Below, one piece after another: positions 1-9,784 of a DNA stretch of 64,000 nt. A program made the translations under genes and the position numbers. The notes under the pieces were generated by a model, which worked only from the letters and a program-made list of their open reading frames with translations, did no database searches and was not told the DNA's origin. Within the stretch, counting starts at the first letter, position 1, and every line of letters begins with the position of its first letter. Origin of the DNA: Mixta calida (GTDB lineage Bacteria > Pseudomonadota > Gammaproteobacteria > Enterobacterales > Enterobacteriaceae); the NCBI RefSeq assembly GCF_002953215.1, contig NZ_CP026378.1, positions 2,710,540 through 2,774,539 on the forward strand. Direction: 5' to 3'.

Positions 1-51
1 CGTTCGCTGTCACGCATTCACATATTTTTTACATCATGATAATCCTCATGA

Positions 52-789
52 TCACGACATAAAATGACCCTGTAAACGGTAGCGAGAGCCAGGAAAAAGC
101 AGGCGGGCAAAGGAAACGATATGCTGTGTTGACCAGGTACGACGATTGATGAGCAGGCAGGGTTCACCCTCTTCAATCTGCAATAGCGCGCGCTCCTCAG
201 GTGTTGCGCGTACCGCTTCCACAATATGCTCTCCTTCGGTCAGCGGCGCGACCAGCGAAAGATAAGCGTGCGGCGTGGTGCGGGAAAAATCCTGCTGAAG
301 ATAGTCCGGCGCTACCGCAGCATTTACGCAGCGATCTTCTATCTGCACCGGAATATCGTTTTCAAAATGGATGATAACCGAGTGAAAGATCGACGTGCCT
401 TCCTCAACGCCCAGCGCCGTCGCCAGCTGGACGCTCGCATCTGTTTTTTCCAGCGTCAGGACCTCGCAGTGATGCCGGTGCCTGCGCGCGGCAATCTCGT
501 CGGCGATGCTACGGATTTCGAACAGCGCAGACTGGCCTTTAGGCTCCGCCACAAAGGTGCCGACGCCCTGTAAACGCACCAGCCAGCCTTCGTCGGTCAG
601 CTCGCGCAGCGCGCGGTTAATGGTCATACGGCTGAAGCCGAACTGGGCGACCAGCTCGGCTTCAGAAGGGATGCGATCGTGCGGACGCCATTCACCAGCG
701 CTGATCTTATGACTGATAGCCTGTTTTACCTTTTCGTAAAACGGCACGGGCGCACTGACGGCGGCTGAGCGGGCGCGGGGCGAAAACAT
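52..789 (-). CDS. hutC: HutC, histidine utilisation repressor (GntR family)
   Basis: This 245-residue GntR/HutC-family protein has an N-terminal winged helix at about residues 15-80, including the PSEAELVAQFGFSR recognition segment, followed by a UTRA effector domain at about 95-240. In this family the UTRA domain binds urocanate and releases the repressor from hut promoters. It is the last gene of the minus-strand hutI-hutG-hutC set and begins 69 bases after the hutG stop. A TGTATATACA palindrome in front of hutI fits its expected target. Length and domain order are normal. The hutU and hutH genes are not in this window and may lie to the left. Confidence 0.93.
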   Translation of the reverse strand: MFSPRARSAAVSAPVPFYEKVKQAISHKISAGEWRPHDRIPSEAELVAQFGFSRMTINRALRELTDEGWLVRLQGVGTFVAEPKGQSALFEIRSIADEIAARRHRHHCEVLTLEKTDASVQLATALGVEEGTSIFHSVIIHFENDIPVQIEDRCVNAAVAPDYLQQDFSRTTPHAYLSLVAPLTEGEHIVEAVRATPEERALLQIEEGEPCLLINRRTWSTQHIVSFARLLFPGSRYRLQGHFMS

Positions 790-858
790 GCGGGCGTTCC
801 TTACGATGGCTTAACCGGGTGGTCTAAGTATACCCAATTCAGGCCATTATTCAGCAAT

Positions 859-1812
859 TTATCCCCACCAGTGGGTAATCTGCCAGGCAATACGTGCCGC
901 CAGGCTGGCGCCCTGTTTATCCCGATCGCAGGCGGGATTGAACTCCACCAGATCCGCTGCCCGCAGCTTGCCGCTGCGGCAAATCGGCTCAATCATGCGC
1001 ATCAGCATGGCAGCGGGAACGCCGAGCGCGGCGGGTGCGGAAACGGCTGGCATTTGCGAGGCTGGCAGCACGTCCAGATCGACCGTCAGATAGATCACCT
1101 CCAGCTCCGCCATAAAGCGATGCAGCGCGGCGAGAGCGGCATCGGGCTCGTTCAGGCAGCGCAAGTCTTCCACAATCGTCACGTTGCGCTTCGCCGTTTC
1201 ATCAAGCAGCGCCTGGGTATTAGCAGCCAGGCTTAAGCCAAAACAGCCATAGTGGAAATCACGCTGCTGCGTTTCACAGTAGTGCGCCAGCTGACGAAAG
1301 GGTGTGCCTGAGGTGGCATGCGGCGCGTGCCGCAGATCAAGATGCGCGTCCAGGTTGATAATCCCGACTTTTTTCTGTGGAAAGGCATCCAGCACGCCCA
1401 GCCCGTGACCGTAAGCGGTTTCATGTCCGCCGCCCAGCACCAGCGTACGTTTTCCCGCCTGCTGGCAGGTCAGCACCGCGTCGCGCAGCGCCTGCTGCGC
1501 CTCTTCCAGCCGATTGCCTGATATAACGATATTGCCCAGATCGGTCAGTTCGCGGTGTCCCGCGTGGCTGGCCATATTCGCTAACGCCTGTCGCAGAACA
1601 TCTGGCGCCTCAGCGGCGCCCGGCCTTCCGCGATTGCGCTTTACCCCTTCGTCGCATGCGAACCCCAACAGCGCGATGCTGCCTTCAGCCTGTTGAGGCG
1701 CAAAATCAGCGCAGCGGGCGACGGTCTGAAACAGACGCAGCGCATTGGCCGCTTCGGCGGTATCGTCGCGTCCCTGCCAGATATCGTGCGAAACTGCCCG
1801 CCACTGTTTCAT
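859..1812 (-). CDS. hutG: HutG, formimidoylglutamase
   Basis: This 317-residue ureohydrolase-fold enzyme hydrolyses N-formimidoyl-L-glutamate to glutamate and formamide, the last step of histidine degradation by this route. The manganese-binding arginase-family motifs are visible: GGGHE in the first half, NLDAHLD near the middle, and TVDLDVLP towards the C terminus. Its ATG overlaps the hutI stop codon by four bases (ATGA), so it is translationally coupled to hutI. It is a cytoplasmic enzyme expected to be induced through HutC. Confidence 0.93.
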   Translation of the reverse strand: MKQWRAVSHDIWQGRDDTAEAANALRLFQTVARCADFAPQQAEGSIALLGFACDEGVKRNRGRPGAAEAPDVLRQALANMASHAGHRELTDLGNIVISGNRLEEAQQALRDAVLTCQQAGKRTLVLGGGHETAYGHGLGVLDAFPQKKVGIINLDAHLDLRHAPHATSGTPFRQLAHYCETQQRDFHYGCFGLSLAANTQALLDETAKRNVTIVEDLRCLNEPDAALAALHRFMAELEVIYLTVDLDVLPASQMPAVSAPAALGVPAAMLMRMIEPICRSGKLRAADLVEFNPACDRDKQGASLAARIAWQITHWWG

Positions 1813-3038
1813 GATGCGCTCCCGTGGGTGACCTGCCCACGATAAACTCTGGCATAAAGCGGGCTGCGGCCAGGTTCATAGACCATTTCCACCGGCTGCT
1901 CCGCGTCCCAGAGACAGAAATCGGCCATAAAGCCAGCCTTCAGCTGGCCGTGCGACGGCTCACGCCCCAGCGCCCGCGCCGCATGACGCGTCACGCCCGC
2001 CCAGGCCTCTTCCGGCGTCAGGCCGAACTGAACGCAGGCCATATTCATCGCCAGATGCAGGCTGGCGAAGGGGCTGGTGCCGGGGTTGTAGTCGGTCGCC
2101 ACCGCTATTGGCACACCATGCTGGCGCAGCAGCTCGACCGGTGGCCGCTGGCTTTCCTTCAAAAAATACCAGGCGCCGGGTAACAGCACCGCCACCGTAC
2201 CGCTGGCGCGCATCGCTTTTACCCCTTCTTCATCGAGATACTCAATATGATCGGCCGAAAGCCCCTGATAGCGGCTCACCAGCTGCGCGCCATCCAACAA
2301 CGACAGCTGTTCGACATGACCTTTAACCGGAATGCCGTAACGCCGCGCCGCTGCAAATACCCGTTCGCATTGCTGCGGGCTGAAGCCGACGCTTTCACAA
2401 AAGACATCTACCGCTTCGAACAGTCCTTCCTGCCAGAGCTGCGGCAGCAGCGTTTCACAAATCAGCGTGATATAGCCATCCTTGTCATTTTGATATTCGG
2501 CGGGTGTGGTATGGGCTGCCAGCAAGGTTGCGCTGACTTCTATCGGAAAGTTTTGCGCCAGCTGCCGCGCAACGCGCAGCATTTTCGCTTCGCTCTCTGT
2601 TGACAGGCCGTAACCGGATTTTATTTCGATAGTGGTGACGCCTTCCTCAAGCAGACGTTGCAGCCGAGCGGCGGCAAGCCTCAGCAGCTGCTCTTCCGAC
2701 GCTGAGCGGGTTGCCTGCACCGTCGCGTTAATGCCGCCGCCGCGCGCGCTGATCGCCTGATAGGACTCGCCGTTTAAGCGCTGCTCCCATTCAGCAGCGC
2801 GGTTGCCGCCAAAAACCAGATGAGTATGGCAGTCAATAAGCCCGGGCGTAACCAGACGTCCGCCTGCATCGTGAACGGTGCCGCCGGATGCTTCTCCACA
2901 TGCCGTCAGCGCCAGGATTCGATCGCCGCGCAAAATGAGATCGTGATGGTCGAGCATGCCGTAAGGCTCAGGCCGTTCGGGGTCGAGGGTCGCCAGTCTG
3001 ACATTCCGCCAGATCGTATCGGTAGGGAGCAGTTGCAC
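1809..3038 (-). CDS. hutI: HutI, imidazolonepropionase
   Basis: This is a 409-residue amidohydrolase-superfamily enzyme that opens 4-imidazolone-5-propionate to N-formimidoylglutamate. The metal-binding HxH (DCHTH, His71/His73) follows the LVTPGLID strand, and further metal and catalytic motifs ([22 protein letters not shown]) are in the usual order. It is the first gene of the minus-strand operon hutI-hutG-hutC. The start chosen is the ATG just before QLLPTDTIW. The divergent gene at 3203 leaves a 164-base promoter region that carries a HutC-type palindrome. Confidence 0.94.
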   Translation of the reverse strand: MQLLPTDTIWRNVRLATLDPERPEPYGMLDHHDLILRGDRILALTACGEASGGTVHDAGGRLVTPGLIDCHTHLVFGGNRAAEWEQRLNGESYQAISARGGGINATVQATRSASEEQLLRLAAARLQRLLEEGVTTIEIKSGYGLSTESEAKMLRVARQLAQNFPIEVSATLLAAHTTPAEYQNDKDGYITLICETLLPQLWQEGLFEAVDVFCESVGFSPQQCERVFAAARRYGIPVKGHVEQLSLLDGAQLVSRYQGLSADHIEYLDEEGVKAMRASGTVAVLLPGAWYFLKESQRPPVELLRQHGVPIAVATDYNPGTSPFASLHLAMNMACVQFGLTPEEAWAGVTRHAARALGREPSHGQLKAGFMADFCLWDAEQPVEMVYEPGRSPLYARVYRGQVTHGSAS

Positions 3039-3064
3039 AGTCTGTTCTTCCAGTTGTCATGTGT

Positions 3065-3074
3065 TGTATATACA
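3065..3074. promoter_or_regulatory. Putative HutC operator
   Basis: The perfect 10-base palindrome TGTATATACA lies 27 bases upstream of the hutI start, between hutI and the divergent DUF1348 gene. HutC-family regulators are known to bind palindromes with a TGTATATACA-like core, so this is the natural autoregulatory site. It has not been tested here. Confidence 0.6.
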
Positions 3075-3202
3075 TTTATTTCTATCAATGACTGTCTGTC
3101 AACAAACCCCTGCAATGATGTTATATGTTTGTGATGGAAAACGAGGTTGCAGGAAATTTAGCCTGAGTTAAATAAAAAGAGATTTGTTAAGAGAGAAACA
3201 CG

Positions 3203-3670
3203 ATGGAAATACGTCAACCGGTGCCGCCGTTTACCCTTGAAACCGCTACGTTGAAAGTGCGCATGGCAGAAGATGCCTGGAACAGCCGCGATCCGGAAAA
3301 AGTTTCATTGGTTTATACCACCGACACGTGCTGGCGCAACCGCGCCGAATTTGTGAACGGGCGTGAAGAGGTAGTGCAGTTTCTGCAACGTAAGTGGAGC
3401 CAGGAGCTGGATTATCGGCTAATCAAAGAGCTCTGGACCTTTGATGCAAACAAGATTGCGGTGCGCTTTGCCTATGAGTGGCATGACGATTCAGGCAACT
3501 GGTATCGCAGCTTCGGTAATGAAAACTGGGCATTTAATGAGCAGGGCTTGATGCTGAGACGTTACGCTTGCATCAATGATAAGCCGATAAAAGAGTCGGA
3601 GCGCCGTTTCCACTGGCCGCTGGGCAGACGTCCGGACGAGCATCCAGGACTCAGCGAGTTGGGTTTCTGA
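3203..3670 (+). CDS. DUF1348 / NTF2-like small protein
   Basis: This is a 155-residue cytoplasmic protein of the DUF1348 family, a SnoaL/NTF2-like cone fold. Recognisable family features are [20 protein letters not shown] near the N terminus, the [11 protein letters not shown] segment, the [16 protein letters not shown] helix-strand, and the C-terminal [17 protein letters not shown]. The reaction, if any, is unknown for the family. It is divergent from hutI and preceded by AAGAGAGAAACACG as a loose ribosome binding site. Length is normal for the family. A function in histidine catabolism is not implied by position alone. Confidence 0.8.
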   Translation: MEIRQPVPPFTLETATLKVRMAEDAWNSRDPEKVSLVYTTDTCWRNRAEFVNGREEVVQFLQRKWSQELDYRLIKELWTFDANKIAVRFAYEWHDDSGNWYRSFGNENWAFNEQGLMLRRYACINDKPIKESERRFHWPLGRRPDEHPGLSELGF

Positions 3671-3684
3671 AAAGGCCGATCAGG

Positions 3685-3858
3685 CGGGCTATCGTGTACC
3701 GGGCGAGCCTGCCCGTCGCCTTGTTATGGGTCTGGATGATTTTTGATAAAACGCCGCCCTTGTCCACGCTAATGGGCGGCGCCATCACATTTACCGCTGT
3801 GATTACTTATCTCGCCCTGGAATTCATTCATGCATCACGTATCAGGGGCGCACCGTGA
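3685..3858 (+). pseudogene. Remnant of a DMT/EamA transporter C terminus
   Basis: In the frame ending at the TGA of 3856-3858 the sequence reads as about 55 residues with a hydrophobic LPVALLWVWMIFDKTPPLS segment followed by TLMGGAITFTAVITYLALE. This resembles the last two membrane helices of drug/metabolite transporters (...GE-x-PxxxTLxGGAxIxxxV...). There is no upstream coding part: the preceding bases are the end of the DUF1348 gene. I read it as a decayed 3' end left at the junction between the hut region and the ars region. Identification is by eye and moderate. Confidence 0.45.
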
Positions 3859-3905
3859 TGTTCTCTGATCTTCAGCACTCTGTAAGCCAGCGCTACCTGA
3901 GAGGG

Positions 3906-4337
3906 TTATGAATGACGGACGCGTTCTCCCCGCTCATCAATGACGGCTTCACCATCCTCTTTGGTAAAGGCCCCTTGCTGCGGGGCGGGCAGAATATCCA
4001 GCACGACTTCGGATGGACGGCAGAGCCGGGTGCCGAGTGGTGTCACCACCACGGGACGATTAATCAGAATGGGATGCATCAGCATAGCATTCAACAGCTC
4101 CTCGTCACTGAAGCGATCTTCCGCCAGGCCCAGTTGCTCATACGGCTCCGTATTTTTACGCAGCAGGTCACGTACGCGAATGCCCATATCCGCGATCAGT
4201 GTGCTTAGCTCATCGCGTGTTGGTGGCGTTTCCAGATAGAGAATGACTGAGGGTTCCACGCCGCTGTTGCGGATAAGTTCCAGGGTATTACGGGAGGTCC
4301 CGCACGCCGGATTGTGATAGATAGTAATGTCAGTCAT
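3906..4337 (-). CDS. arsC: ArsC, glutaredoxin-dependent arsenate reductase
   Basis: This 143-residue enzyme reduces arsenate to arsenite using glutathione and glutaredoxin. The catalytic cysteine is Cys12 in HNPACGTSRNT, the hallmark of the E. coli/R773-type ArsC. The conserved arginines that bind arsenate in this family appear in the DLLRKNTEPY and NRPVVVTPLGTRLCRPSE segments. It is the last gene of arsR-arsB-arsC on the minus strand, 47 bases after arsB, and so is co-transcribed. The arsenite formed is exported by ArsB. Confidence 0.95.
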   Translation of the reverse strand: MTDITIYHNPACGTSRNTLELIRNSGVEPSVILYLETPPTRDELSTLIADMGIRVRDLLRKNTEPYEQLGLAEDRFSDEELLNAMLMHPILINRPVVVTPLGTRLCRPSEVVLDILPAPQQGAFTKEDGEAVIDERGERVRHS

Positions 4338-4384
4338 AAGTGATTCTCCGTACTCAGACCGCGCGGATGCGGTCCCGGTTAATG

Positions 4385-5668
4385 TTAAACAGACAGGCGC
4401 AGAGCCAGCGCGGCCAGCGTGATAAAAAGCACTGGCAGGGTCATCACAATGCCCACACGGAAGTAATAGCCCCAGCCGATCGTGATATTTTTCTGCCCCA
4501 GAACATGCAGCCAGAGCAAGGTGGCCAGGCTGCCGATGGGCGTGATTTTGGGGCCAAGGTCGCAGCCGATAATGTTGGCGTAAATCATCGCCTCCTTAAC
4601 GACTCCCTGCGCCTGGCTGCCATCAATAGAGAGCGCGCCAACCAGCACGGTGGGCATGTTATTCATCACCGATGAGAGAAAGGCCGTCATAAAACCGGTG
4701 CCCAGCGTGGCGCCCCAGATCCCATGTTCCGCAAACCGGTTCAGGAGCGAAGCGATAACGCCCGTCAGACCGGCGTTCCTCAGACCGTATACAACCAGAT
4801 ACATGCCCAGCGAAAAGATGACGATCTGCCATGGCGCCTCCTTTAATACCTTGCGGGTATCAATCACCTCTCCTTTACGGGCAACCAGCCAGAGAATAAA
4901 CGCGGCCACAGCCGCTACCAGACTGACCGGCACCCCCAGTGGTTCAAGGGCAAAAAAACCGATCAGCAGCAGAAGCAGCACCACCCAGCCGGTTTTAAAA
5001 GTGCGCAGGTCGCGAATCGCTTCCCGCGGCGCTTTCAGCTTCGTCAGATCGTAGTCGGCGGGAATATCTTTGCGGAAAAAAAGATGCAGCATGACCAGCG
5101 TGGCGGCGACGGAGGCGATATTGACCGGTACCATGACCGATGCATATTCACTGAATCCCAGTTGGAAAAAATCTGCCGTCACGATGTTCACCAGGTTCGA
5201 CACGATGAGCGGCAGGCTGGCGGTATCCGCAATAAAACCTGCGGCCATAACGAATGCCAGCGTGGCCCCGGGGCTGAAACCCAGCGCCAGCAGCATAGCG
5301 ATAACGATCGGCGTCAGGATGAGGGCTGCGCCGTCATTGGCAAACAGCGCCGCCACCGCCGCGCCCAGCAGAACGATCCAGGTAAACAGCAGCCTGCCTT
5401 TTCCGCCTCCCCAGCGGGAAACGTGCAACGCGGCCCATTCAAAGAAGCCGGACTCATCAAGCAGCAGGCTGATGATAATAACTGCAATAAAGGTGGCTGT
5501 GGCGTTCCAGACAATCTGCCAGACCGCAGGGATATCGCCGATCTCCACTACGCCGGTCAGCAACGCCAGAGCGGCGCCCAAAACGGCGCTCCAGCCAATG
5601 CTCAGCCCTTTCGGCTGCCAGATAACCAGCACCAGCGTCAGGACAAAAATTGCGCCAGCCAGAAACAT
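4385..5668 (-). CDS. arsB: ArsB, arsenite/antimonite efflux pump
   Basis: This is a 427-residue inner-membrane protein with about 12 predicted hydrophobic segments, essentially the length of E. coli ArsB (429). Family signatures include [13 protein letters not shown], the [21 protein letters not shown] stretch, and [15 protein letters not shown] followed by [19 protein letters not shown]. It exports As(III)/Sb(III), using proton motive force on its own. It is the middle gene of the operon, 96 bases after arsR. There is no arsA or arsD here, so this is the simple chromosomal three-gene type. Confidence 0.96.
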   Translation of the reverse strand: MFLAGAIFVLTLVLVIWQPKGLSIGWSAVLGAALALLTGVVEIGDIPAVWQIVWNATATFIAVIIISLLLDESGFFEWAALHVSRWGGGKGRLLFTWIVLLGAAVAALFANDGAALILTPIVIAMLLALGFSPGATLAFVMAAGFIADTASLPLIVSNLVNIVTADFFQLGFSEYASVMVPVNIASVAATLVMLHLFFRKDIPADYDLTKLKAPREAIRDLRTFKTGWVVLLLLLIGFFALEPLGVPVSLVAAVAAFILWLVARKGEVIDTRKVLKEAPWQIVIFSLGMYLVVYGLRNAGLTGVIASLLNRFAEHGIWGATLGTGFMTAFLSSVMNNMPTVLVGALSIDGSQAQGVVKEAMIYANIIGCDLGPKITPIGSLATLLWLHVLGQKNITIGWGYYFRVGIVMTLPVLFITLAALALRLSV

Positions 5669-5764
5669 AACATCTCCTTTTGCTACTCCACCGCGGTTGA
5701 TGCTGCGGCCGGATAAACCGTTAATTTTCAGATATGGTTTAACGTATATGTACAGATAAATTTT

Positions 5765-6118
5765 TCAAAGGCAGACGGCTTTTCCATTTGTGGTTGCATT
5801 ATCGCGTTCAGACTGATGGCGCAACTGCTGAATGTCATCCCGCTGGCACAGATAAGCCTGTTCAATAACCGCCGCCGCCCAGGCGGGCATATGCGGTGAC
5901 AGACGGTAATAGATCCATTTTCCGTCTCGCCTGTCGAGAAGCAGCCCGCTTTCTTTAAGCAGCGCGAGATGACGGGAAATCTTGGGCTGAGAGGCTTGCA
6001 GCGTTAATGACAGCTCGCAAACGCAAAGTTCGCCCTTTTCGCGCAGCAGAAGCACCAGATAAAGACGGGTCTCATCAGAAAGATTTTTAAAAAGCCGAAG
6101 TGGCGTAAGGTATGTCAT
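5765..6118 (-). CDS. arsR: ArsR, arsenite-responsive repressor
   Basis: This is a 117-residue ArsR/SmtB winged-helix repressor. The As(III) site is intact: Cys32 and Cys34 in ELCVCEL, at the positions used in E. coli ArsR. The recognition helix is the SQPKISRHLALLKESGLL segment. It represses its own operon and is released by arsenite or antimonite. It is the first gene of arsRBC on the minus strand. An inverted repeat just upstream of the candidate -35 element is the probable operator. Confidence 0.95.
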   Translation of the reverse strand: MTYLTPLRLFKNLSDETRLYLVLLLREKGELCVCELSLTLQASQPKISRHLALLKESGLLLDRRDGKWIYYRLSPHMPAWAAAVIEQAYLCQRDDIQQLRHQSERDNATTNGKAVCL

Positions 6119-6167
6119 ATTGCCCCCTGTTTAAAGCGGACATCAGTGTTGCGGCATCGCTTTTTTA

Positions 6168-6198
6168 TGTCAACTTCATATTCGAAATATTGAATATG
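6168..6198 (-). promoter_or_regulatory. ars promoter -35 element and ArsR operator candidate
   Basis: On the minus strand a consensus TTGACA lies at 6173-6168, followed at 17-base spacing by a poor -10 (AACACT). Immediately upstream of that -35 is a perfect 7-base inverted repeat, CATATTC (6177-6183) and GAATATG (6192-6198), with an 8-base spacer. In E. coli the ArsR footprint is also just upstream of the -35 element, which makes this the best operator candidate. Confidence 0.55.
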
Positions 6199-6399
6199 TT
6201 TGCAGGGATGTCCGTTCCATGTATCGCGCCTGAAAACGGGACGGACAGTTTATGACGCGTTGTACGGGATGAGTCGTCATTGACCCTCTGAAAGTTTCAT
6301 GTAAAGTAAAATACCGTTCTGGCCTGGCGGGTCTGTTTTGCCAGCCAGTCACTATTCGTGCCTGTCTGAGCATCCGGTTCGGCAGGTTTATCCGTTTCC

Positions 6400-6596
6400 T
6401 GAAGGTGTACATCTCGCACCGTAAAGGAGTTTTAAAACTATCATGCGTCTTACGCCACCCTGAGTCCTACCCTTCTCTGTCGCACTGAGTAACCTCAGCC
6501 GCGCACTCAAAAACATCCCGTCTGCGGATGTGCTTTTTCGTACATAAATTTTTTGCCCTTCCGGGCTGACTGCATTTAAAAAACTGAGAAAACACT
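6400..6596 (+). promoter_or_regulatory. Structured leader upstream of the SulP gene
   Basis: The roughly 400 bases between arsR and the SulP gene contain no convincing gene. Near the SulP start there is a hairpin ACATCC-cgtctgc-GGATGT (6512-6530) followed by GCTTTTT, which looks like an intrinsic terminator, and a second small hairpin GCCC-ttcc-GGGC (6554-6565). The terminator sits about 70 bases before the SulP start on the same strand, so it either ends an upstream short transcript or acts as an attenuator. A six-codon ORF (MRLTPP) begins at 6443 but lacks a well-placed ribosome binding site. Confidence 0.4.
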
Positions 6597-8075
6597 ATGT
6601 TGCTGTCCTCGACGCGTAAGGACTGGCTGGGTAATGTCCGTGGTGATGTACTGGCCGGTATTGTTGTCGCGCTCGCGCTTATCCCTGAAGCGATCGCTTT
6701 TTCCATTATCGCCGGCGTAGATCCGCAGGTCGGTCTCTATTCCGCGTTCTGTATTCCCATGGTCATGGCTGTTTTTGGCGGCCGTCCGGCCATGATCTCT
6801 TCAGCCACCGGCGCCATGGCTTTGTTAATGATCACCCTGGTCAAAGATCACGGTCTGCAGTATTTGCTTGCGGCTTCGGTGCTTACCGGTGTGTTCCAGC
6901 TGTTGGCCGGCTACCTGAAGCTGGGCAACCTGATGCGCTACGTGTCCCGTTCAGTGGTGACAGGTTTTGTGAATGCGCTCGCTATCCTGATCTTCATGGC
7001 GCAGCTGCCGGAACTCACGAATGTTACCTGGCATGTTTACGCCCTGACCGCGGCTGGCCTCGCCATCATCTACCTGTTCCCGTACATCAATAAAACCCTT
7101 CCTTCTCCGCTTGTGTGTATTGTTGTGTTGACGGTGATTTCCATGTGGCTTCATCTGGACGTTCGCACCGTAGGCGATATGGGCAAACTGCCTGACAGCC
7201 TGCCGGTATTCCTTATCCCGGCTATTCCGCTGGATCCCGACACGCTGATGATTATTCTGCCGTATTCGGCGGGGCTCGCCGTAGTGGGGCTGCTGGAATC
7301 GATGATGACCGCGACCATTGTGGATGACATGACGAATACCCCGAGCGACAAGAACCGTGAATGCAAGGCGCAAGGTATTGCCAATATCTGTACCGCGTTT
7401 ATCGGCGGCATGGCGGGCTGCGCGATGATTGGACAGTCGGTGATAAACGTGAAGTCCGGTGGACGCGGACGACTTTCCGCCCTGGCCGCCGGCGCTGTGC
7501 TGCTCTGCCTTATCATCTTCCTGCGGCAGTGGGTAGCGCAAATACCGATGGCAGCACTGGTTGCGGTGATGGTTATGGTCGCCATTGGCACCTTCTCCTG
7601 GCGCTCCATTACGGATCTGCGTCGGCACCCTCTTTCGACCAGCGCGGTGATGCTGGCGACGGTAGCAGTGGTGGTGGTAACGCATAACCTGGCGTTTGGC
7701 GTGCTGACCGGGGTGCTCATCGCCTCGCTGAACTTTGCCACCAAAGTGGCCCGCTTCATGACGGTGACATCGGATCTTAACCAGGGCGTTCGGACGTATA
7801 CCGCCCGTGGGCAGGTGTTTTTCGCCTCAGCTGACCGCTTCATGAATCACTTCGACTTCCGCGAGGCGCTTGAACGCGTAGTCATTGATGTGACGCAGGC
7901 TCACTTCTGGGACATTACCGCCGTGAATGCGCTGGATAAGACCGTGCTTAAATTCCGCCGTGAAGGCGTGAAAGTAGAAATCAGGGGCATGAACGATGCC
8001 ACCTGCATCCTTGTTGAGCGTTTCGGGATACACAACAGGCCAGGGGGCGCTGAAAAAATGATGAAAGGTCATTAA
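6597..8075 (+). CDS. SulP-family inorganic anion transporter with STAS domain
   Basis: This 492-residue inner-membrane protein has an N-terminal SulP transport domain of about 10-14 helices ([33 protein letters not shown] is the family signature region at about residues 14-47). A C-terminal STAS domain follows at about 385-485, containing [21 protein letters not shown]. SulP members carry sulfate, bicarbonate or dicarboxylates; the substrate here cannot be told from sequence. It lies beside ars genes and is transcribed away from them. An anion role connected with arsenate or sulfate balance is only a guess. The start has a weak ribosome binding site (CTGAGAAAAC). Confidence 0.88.
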   Translation: MLLSSTRKDWLGNVRGDVLAGIVVALALIPEAIAFSIIAGVDPQVGLYSAFCIPMVMAVFGGRPAMISSATGAMALLMITLVKDHGLQYLLAASVLTGVFQLLAGYLKLGNLMRYVSRSVVTGFVNALAILIFMAQLPELTNVTWHVYALTAAGLAIIYLFPYINKTLPSPLVCIVVLTVISMWLHLDVRTVGDMGKLPDSLPVFLIPAIPLDPDTLMIILPYSAGLAVVGLLESMMTATIVDDMTNTPSDKNRECKAQGIANICTAFIGGMAGCAMIGQSVINVKSGGRGRLSALAAGAVLLCLIIFLRQWVAQIPMAALVAVMVMVAIGTFSWRSITDLRRHPLSTSAVMLATVAVVVVTHNLAFGVLTGVLIASLNFATKVARFMTVTSDLNQGVRTYTARGQVFFASADRFMNHFDFREALERVVIDVTQAHFWDITAVNALDKTVLKFRREGVKVEIRGMNDATCILVERFGIHNRPGGAEKMMKGH

Positions 8076-8161
8076 TCAACGGGGCAAACTCTTTTAACAG
8101 GTAGAGCCGGACGGCTGGCTCTGCGTTAAAAGGGGATACCGTACCCTGTCATTTGCACAAT

Positions 8162-8197
8162 CTCTAAGAAAACCGGCATTTGCTGGTTTTCTTAGAG
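8162..8197. repeat. Perfect 13-bp inverted repeat after the SulP gene
   Basis: CTCTAAGAAAACC (8162-8174) and its exact reverse complement (8185-8197) are separated by 10 bases. This 13-bp stem lies 87 bases past the SulP stop. There is no T tract on either side, so it is an atypical terminator at best. It could be a transcript-stabilising or protein-binding element. The rest of 8076-8401 holds nothing I can name. Confidence 0.6.
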
Positions 8198-8401
8198 GGC
8201 TTTCATCCCGGCACCAGTGATGCTCGGATCCTGTTCAATAAGCCAGTCATTATTTTGCTACCTTTATTTCTGCATCGTTATTTATGAAGGGATACTGACT
8301 GAAACGGCCCGTCTGCTTGTTAATGCGTCAGGTAAAAGCCTGCGTACCCGACAGCGCAACTGCATGAAAATCCACAGACGGCCCCGGAAACGCGAGGAAA
8401 A

Positions 8402-9766
8402 ATGAGCCAGAAACTTATCCATGATTTGAGAAAGCATATTACCGGTGAAATATGGACAGACAGCGAGGCGGGTAAAAGCCTTCAGGAGGGACTCTGGAAC
8501 GGCGCGGCAGAAGTGAAGGCTGCCGTTTCAGTTCGCTGCCTGAGCGCGGATGACGTACAGCATGCCGTTCGCGTTGCGGCTGAATATGCGGTCCCGGTTT
8601 CAACCCTGGGCGGTGGTCATGACTGGTTCAGAAGAGCGATAGCGCCTGAAGGCATGACGCTCGATCTCAGGAGCCTGCGGCAGACCACCCTCAGCACGGA
8701 TCGGACCACGCTTACCGTACAGGGTGGGGCCATTGTTAAAGATGCCATCGATGCATTACCTGAAGGGTGTGCGCTTGTTACCGGCGTAAGTACGCAGGTG
8801 GGGCTGGCAGGCCTGGCTCTCGGCGGGGGATACGGAAAACTGAACGCCCGGTTCGGCCTGGTGACGGACAACCTGAAAAGCGCGCGGGTCGTGCTGGCCG
8901 ACGGTAGCTGTGTGACGGTCAGCCAGCAGGAGAACCCTGACCTGTTCTGGGCCCTCAGAGGTGCTGGTAAAAATTTTGCCGTACTGACCTCTGCTGAATT
9001 TTACCTCCATCGTCTTACGCCGGTGCTTGCCGCCACCGTTTTTATTGAATTACGCAACGCCCGTGCCGGCCTGAAAAATTTACAGGCGATCCTGGATGAG
9101 GCAGATGACAGACTGAGCGTGTTTTCTTCTTTTACCACGCTGCCGGGCAAAGGATTCGGCCTGATCCTGTCGCCGTTGTGGACCGGAGATGCGCCGACAG
9201 GAGAGAAATATCTTCGCCGACTCTCGTCAGTCGACGGCGCCAGCGTGGTTAAAAAGGGCTGGGTCGATTACCGGTTGACGTACGATGATGCCTCCGATCG
9301 GTCCGCCTGGCCTAAAGGGCGAGGCTATCAGATGGATGCCTTCAACCTTGACCGTCTGACTGACGCAGTGACCGATGCCATTATAGAGTGCTGCCATCAG
9401 ACACCTTCAGCGCGTAACTGCATCATGCTTCACGATTTCCACGGCAAGGCAGCCCGTATTGAGGCCGGAGCCACCGCGTTTCCCCATCGTCGCAATCACT
9501 TTAATATGCAGGTTGTCGCCAGTTGGCAGCAATCTGATGAGGCCCTGAAAGGGCGGGAGTGGCTGTCCGACATCCGGAAAATCATGACGCCGCTGAGCTC
9601 CCGGGACGCCTATCCTGCTATTCTCGGTCCCGAAAGTCATGAGCGCGCCCGCGCGTTTTATGGCGACGCGACTGAAAAACTGATGTTACTGAAAAACCGT
9701 TTCGATAAAAACAACCTGTTCTGTGCTGATTATGGTCTGTTTGCGACCACCATCAGCGCGCGATAA
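8402..9766 (+). CDS. FAD-binding oxidoreductase, berberine-bridge-enzyme-like
   Basis: This is a 454-residue enzyme of the FAD_binding_4/BBE type. The FAD-attaching histidine is in STLGGGHDW (about residue 76). The second motif reads VTGVSTQVGLAGLALGGGYG, where the cysteine used for bicovalent flavin attachment in many homologues is absent, so single covalent attachment through histidine is expected. The GAGKNFAVLTSAEFYLH segment and C-terminal FCADYGLF complete the fold. There is no signal peptide. Substrate is unknown; relatives oxidise sugars or alcohols. The gene stands alone after the SulP region, and a truncated SDR gene fragment lies just beyond its stop on the other strand. Confidence 0.82.
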   Translation: MSQKLIHDLRKHITGEIWTDSEAGKSLQEGLWNGAAEVKAAVSVRCLSADDVQHAVRVAAEYAVPVSTLGGGHDWFRRAIAPEGMTLDLRSLRQTTLSTDRTTLTVQGGAIVKDAIDALPEGCALVTGVSTQVGLAGLALGGGYGKLNARFGLVTDNLKSARVVLADGSCVTVSQQENPDLFWALRGAGKNFAVLTSAEFYLHRLTPVLAATVFIELRNARAGLKNLQAILDEADDRLSVFSSFTTLPGKGFGLILSPLWTGDAPTGEKYLRRLSSVDGASVVKKGWVDYRLTYDDASDRSAWPKGRGYQMDAFNLDRLTDAVTDAIIECCHQTPSARNCIMLHDFHGKAARIEAGATAFPHRRNHFNMQVVASWQQSDEALKGREWLSDIRKIMTPLSSRDAYPAILGPESHERARAFYGDATEKLMLLKNRFDKNNLFCADYGLFATTISAR

Positions 9767-9784
9767 CGGATGTATGCTAAAAAT

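Noticed and set aside
6176..6412. 78-codon minus-strand frame upstream of arsR
   Set aside because: Contains the ars promoter/operator, has no recognisable product and is probably non-coding.
8217..8405. 62-codon frame before the FAD oxidoreductase
   Set aside because: Overlaps the oxidoreductase start, no family, no clear ribosome binding site; probably leader sequence.
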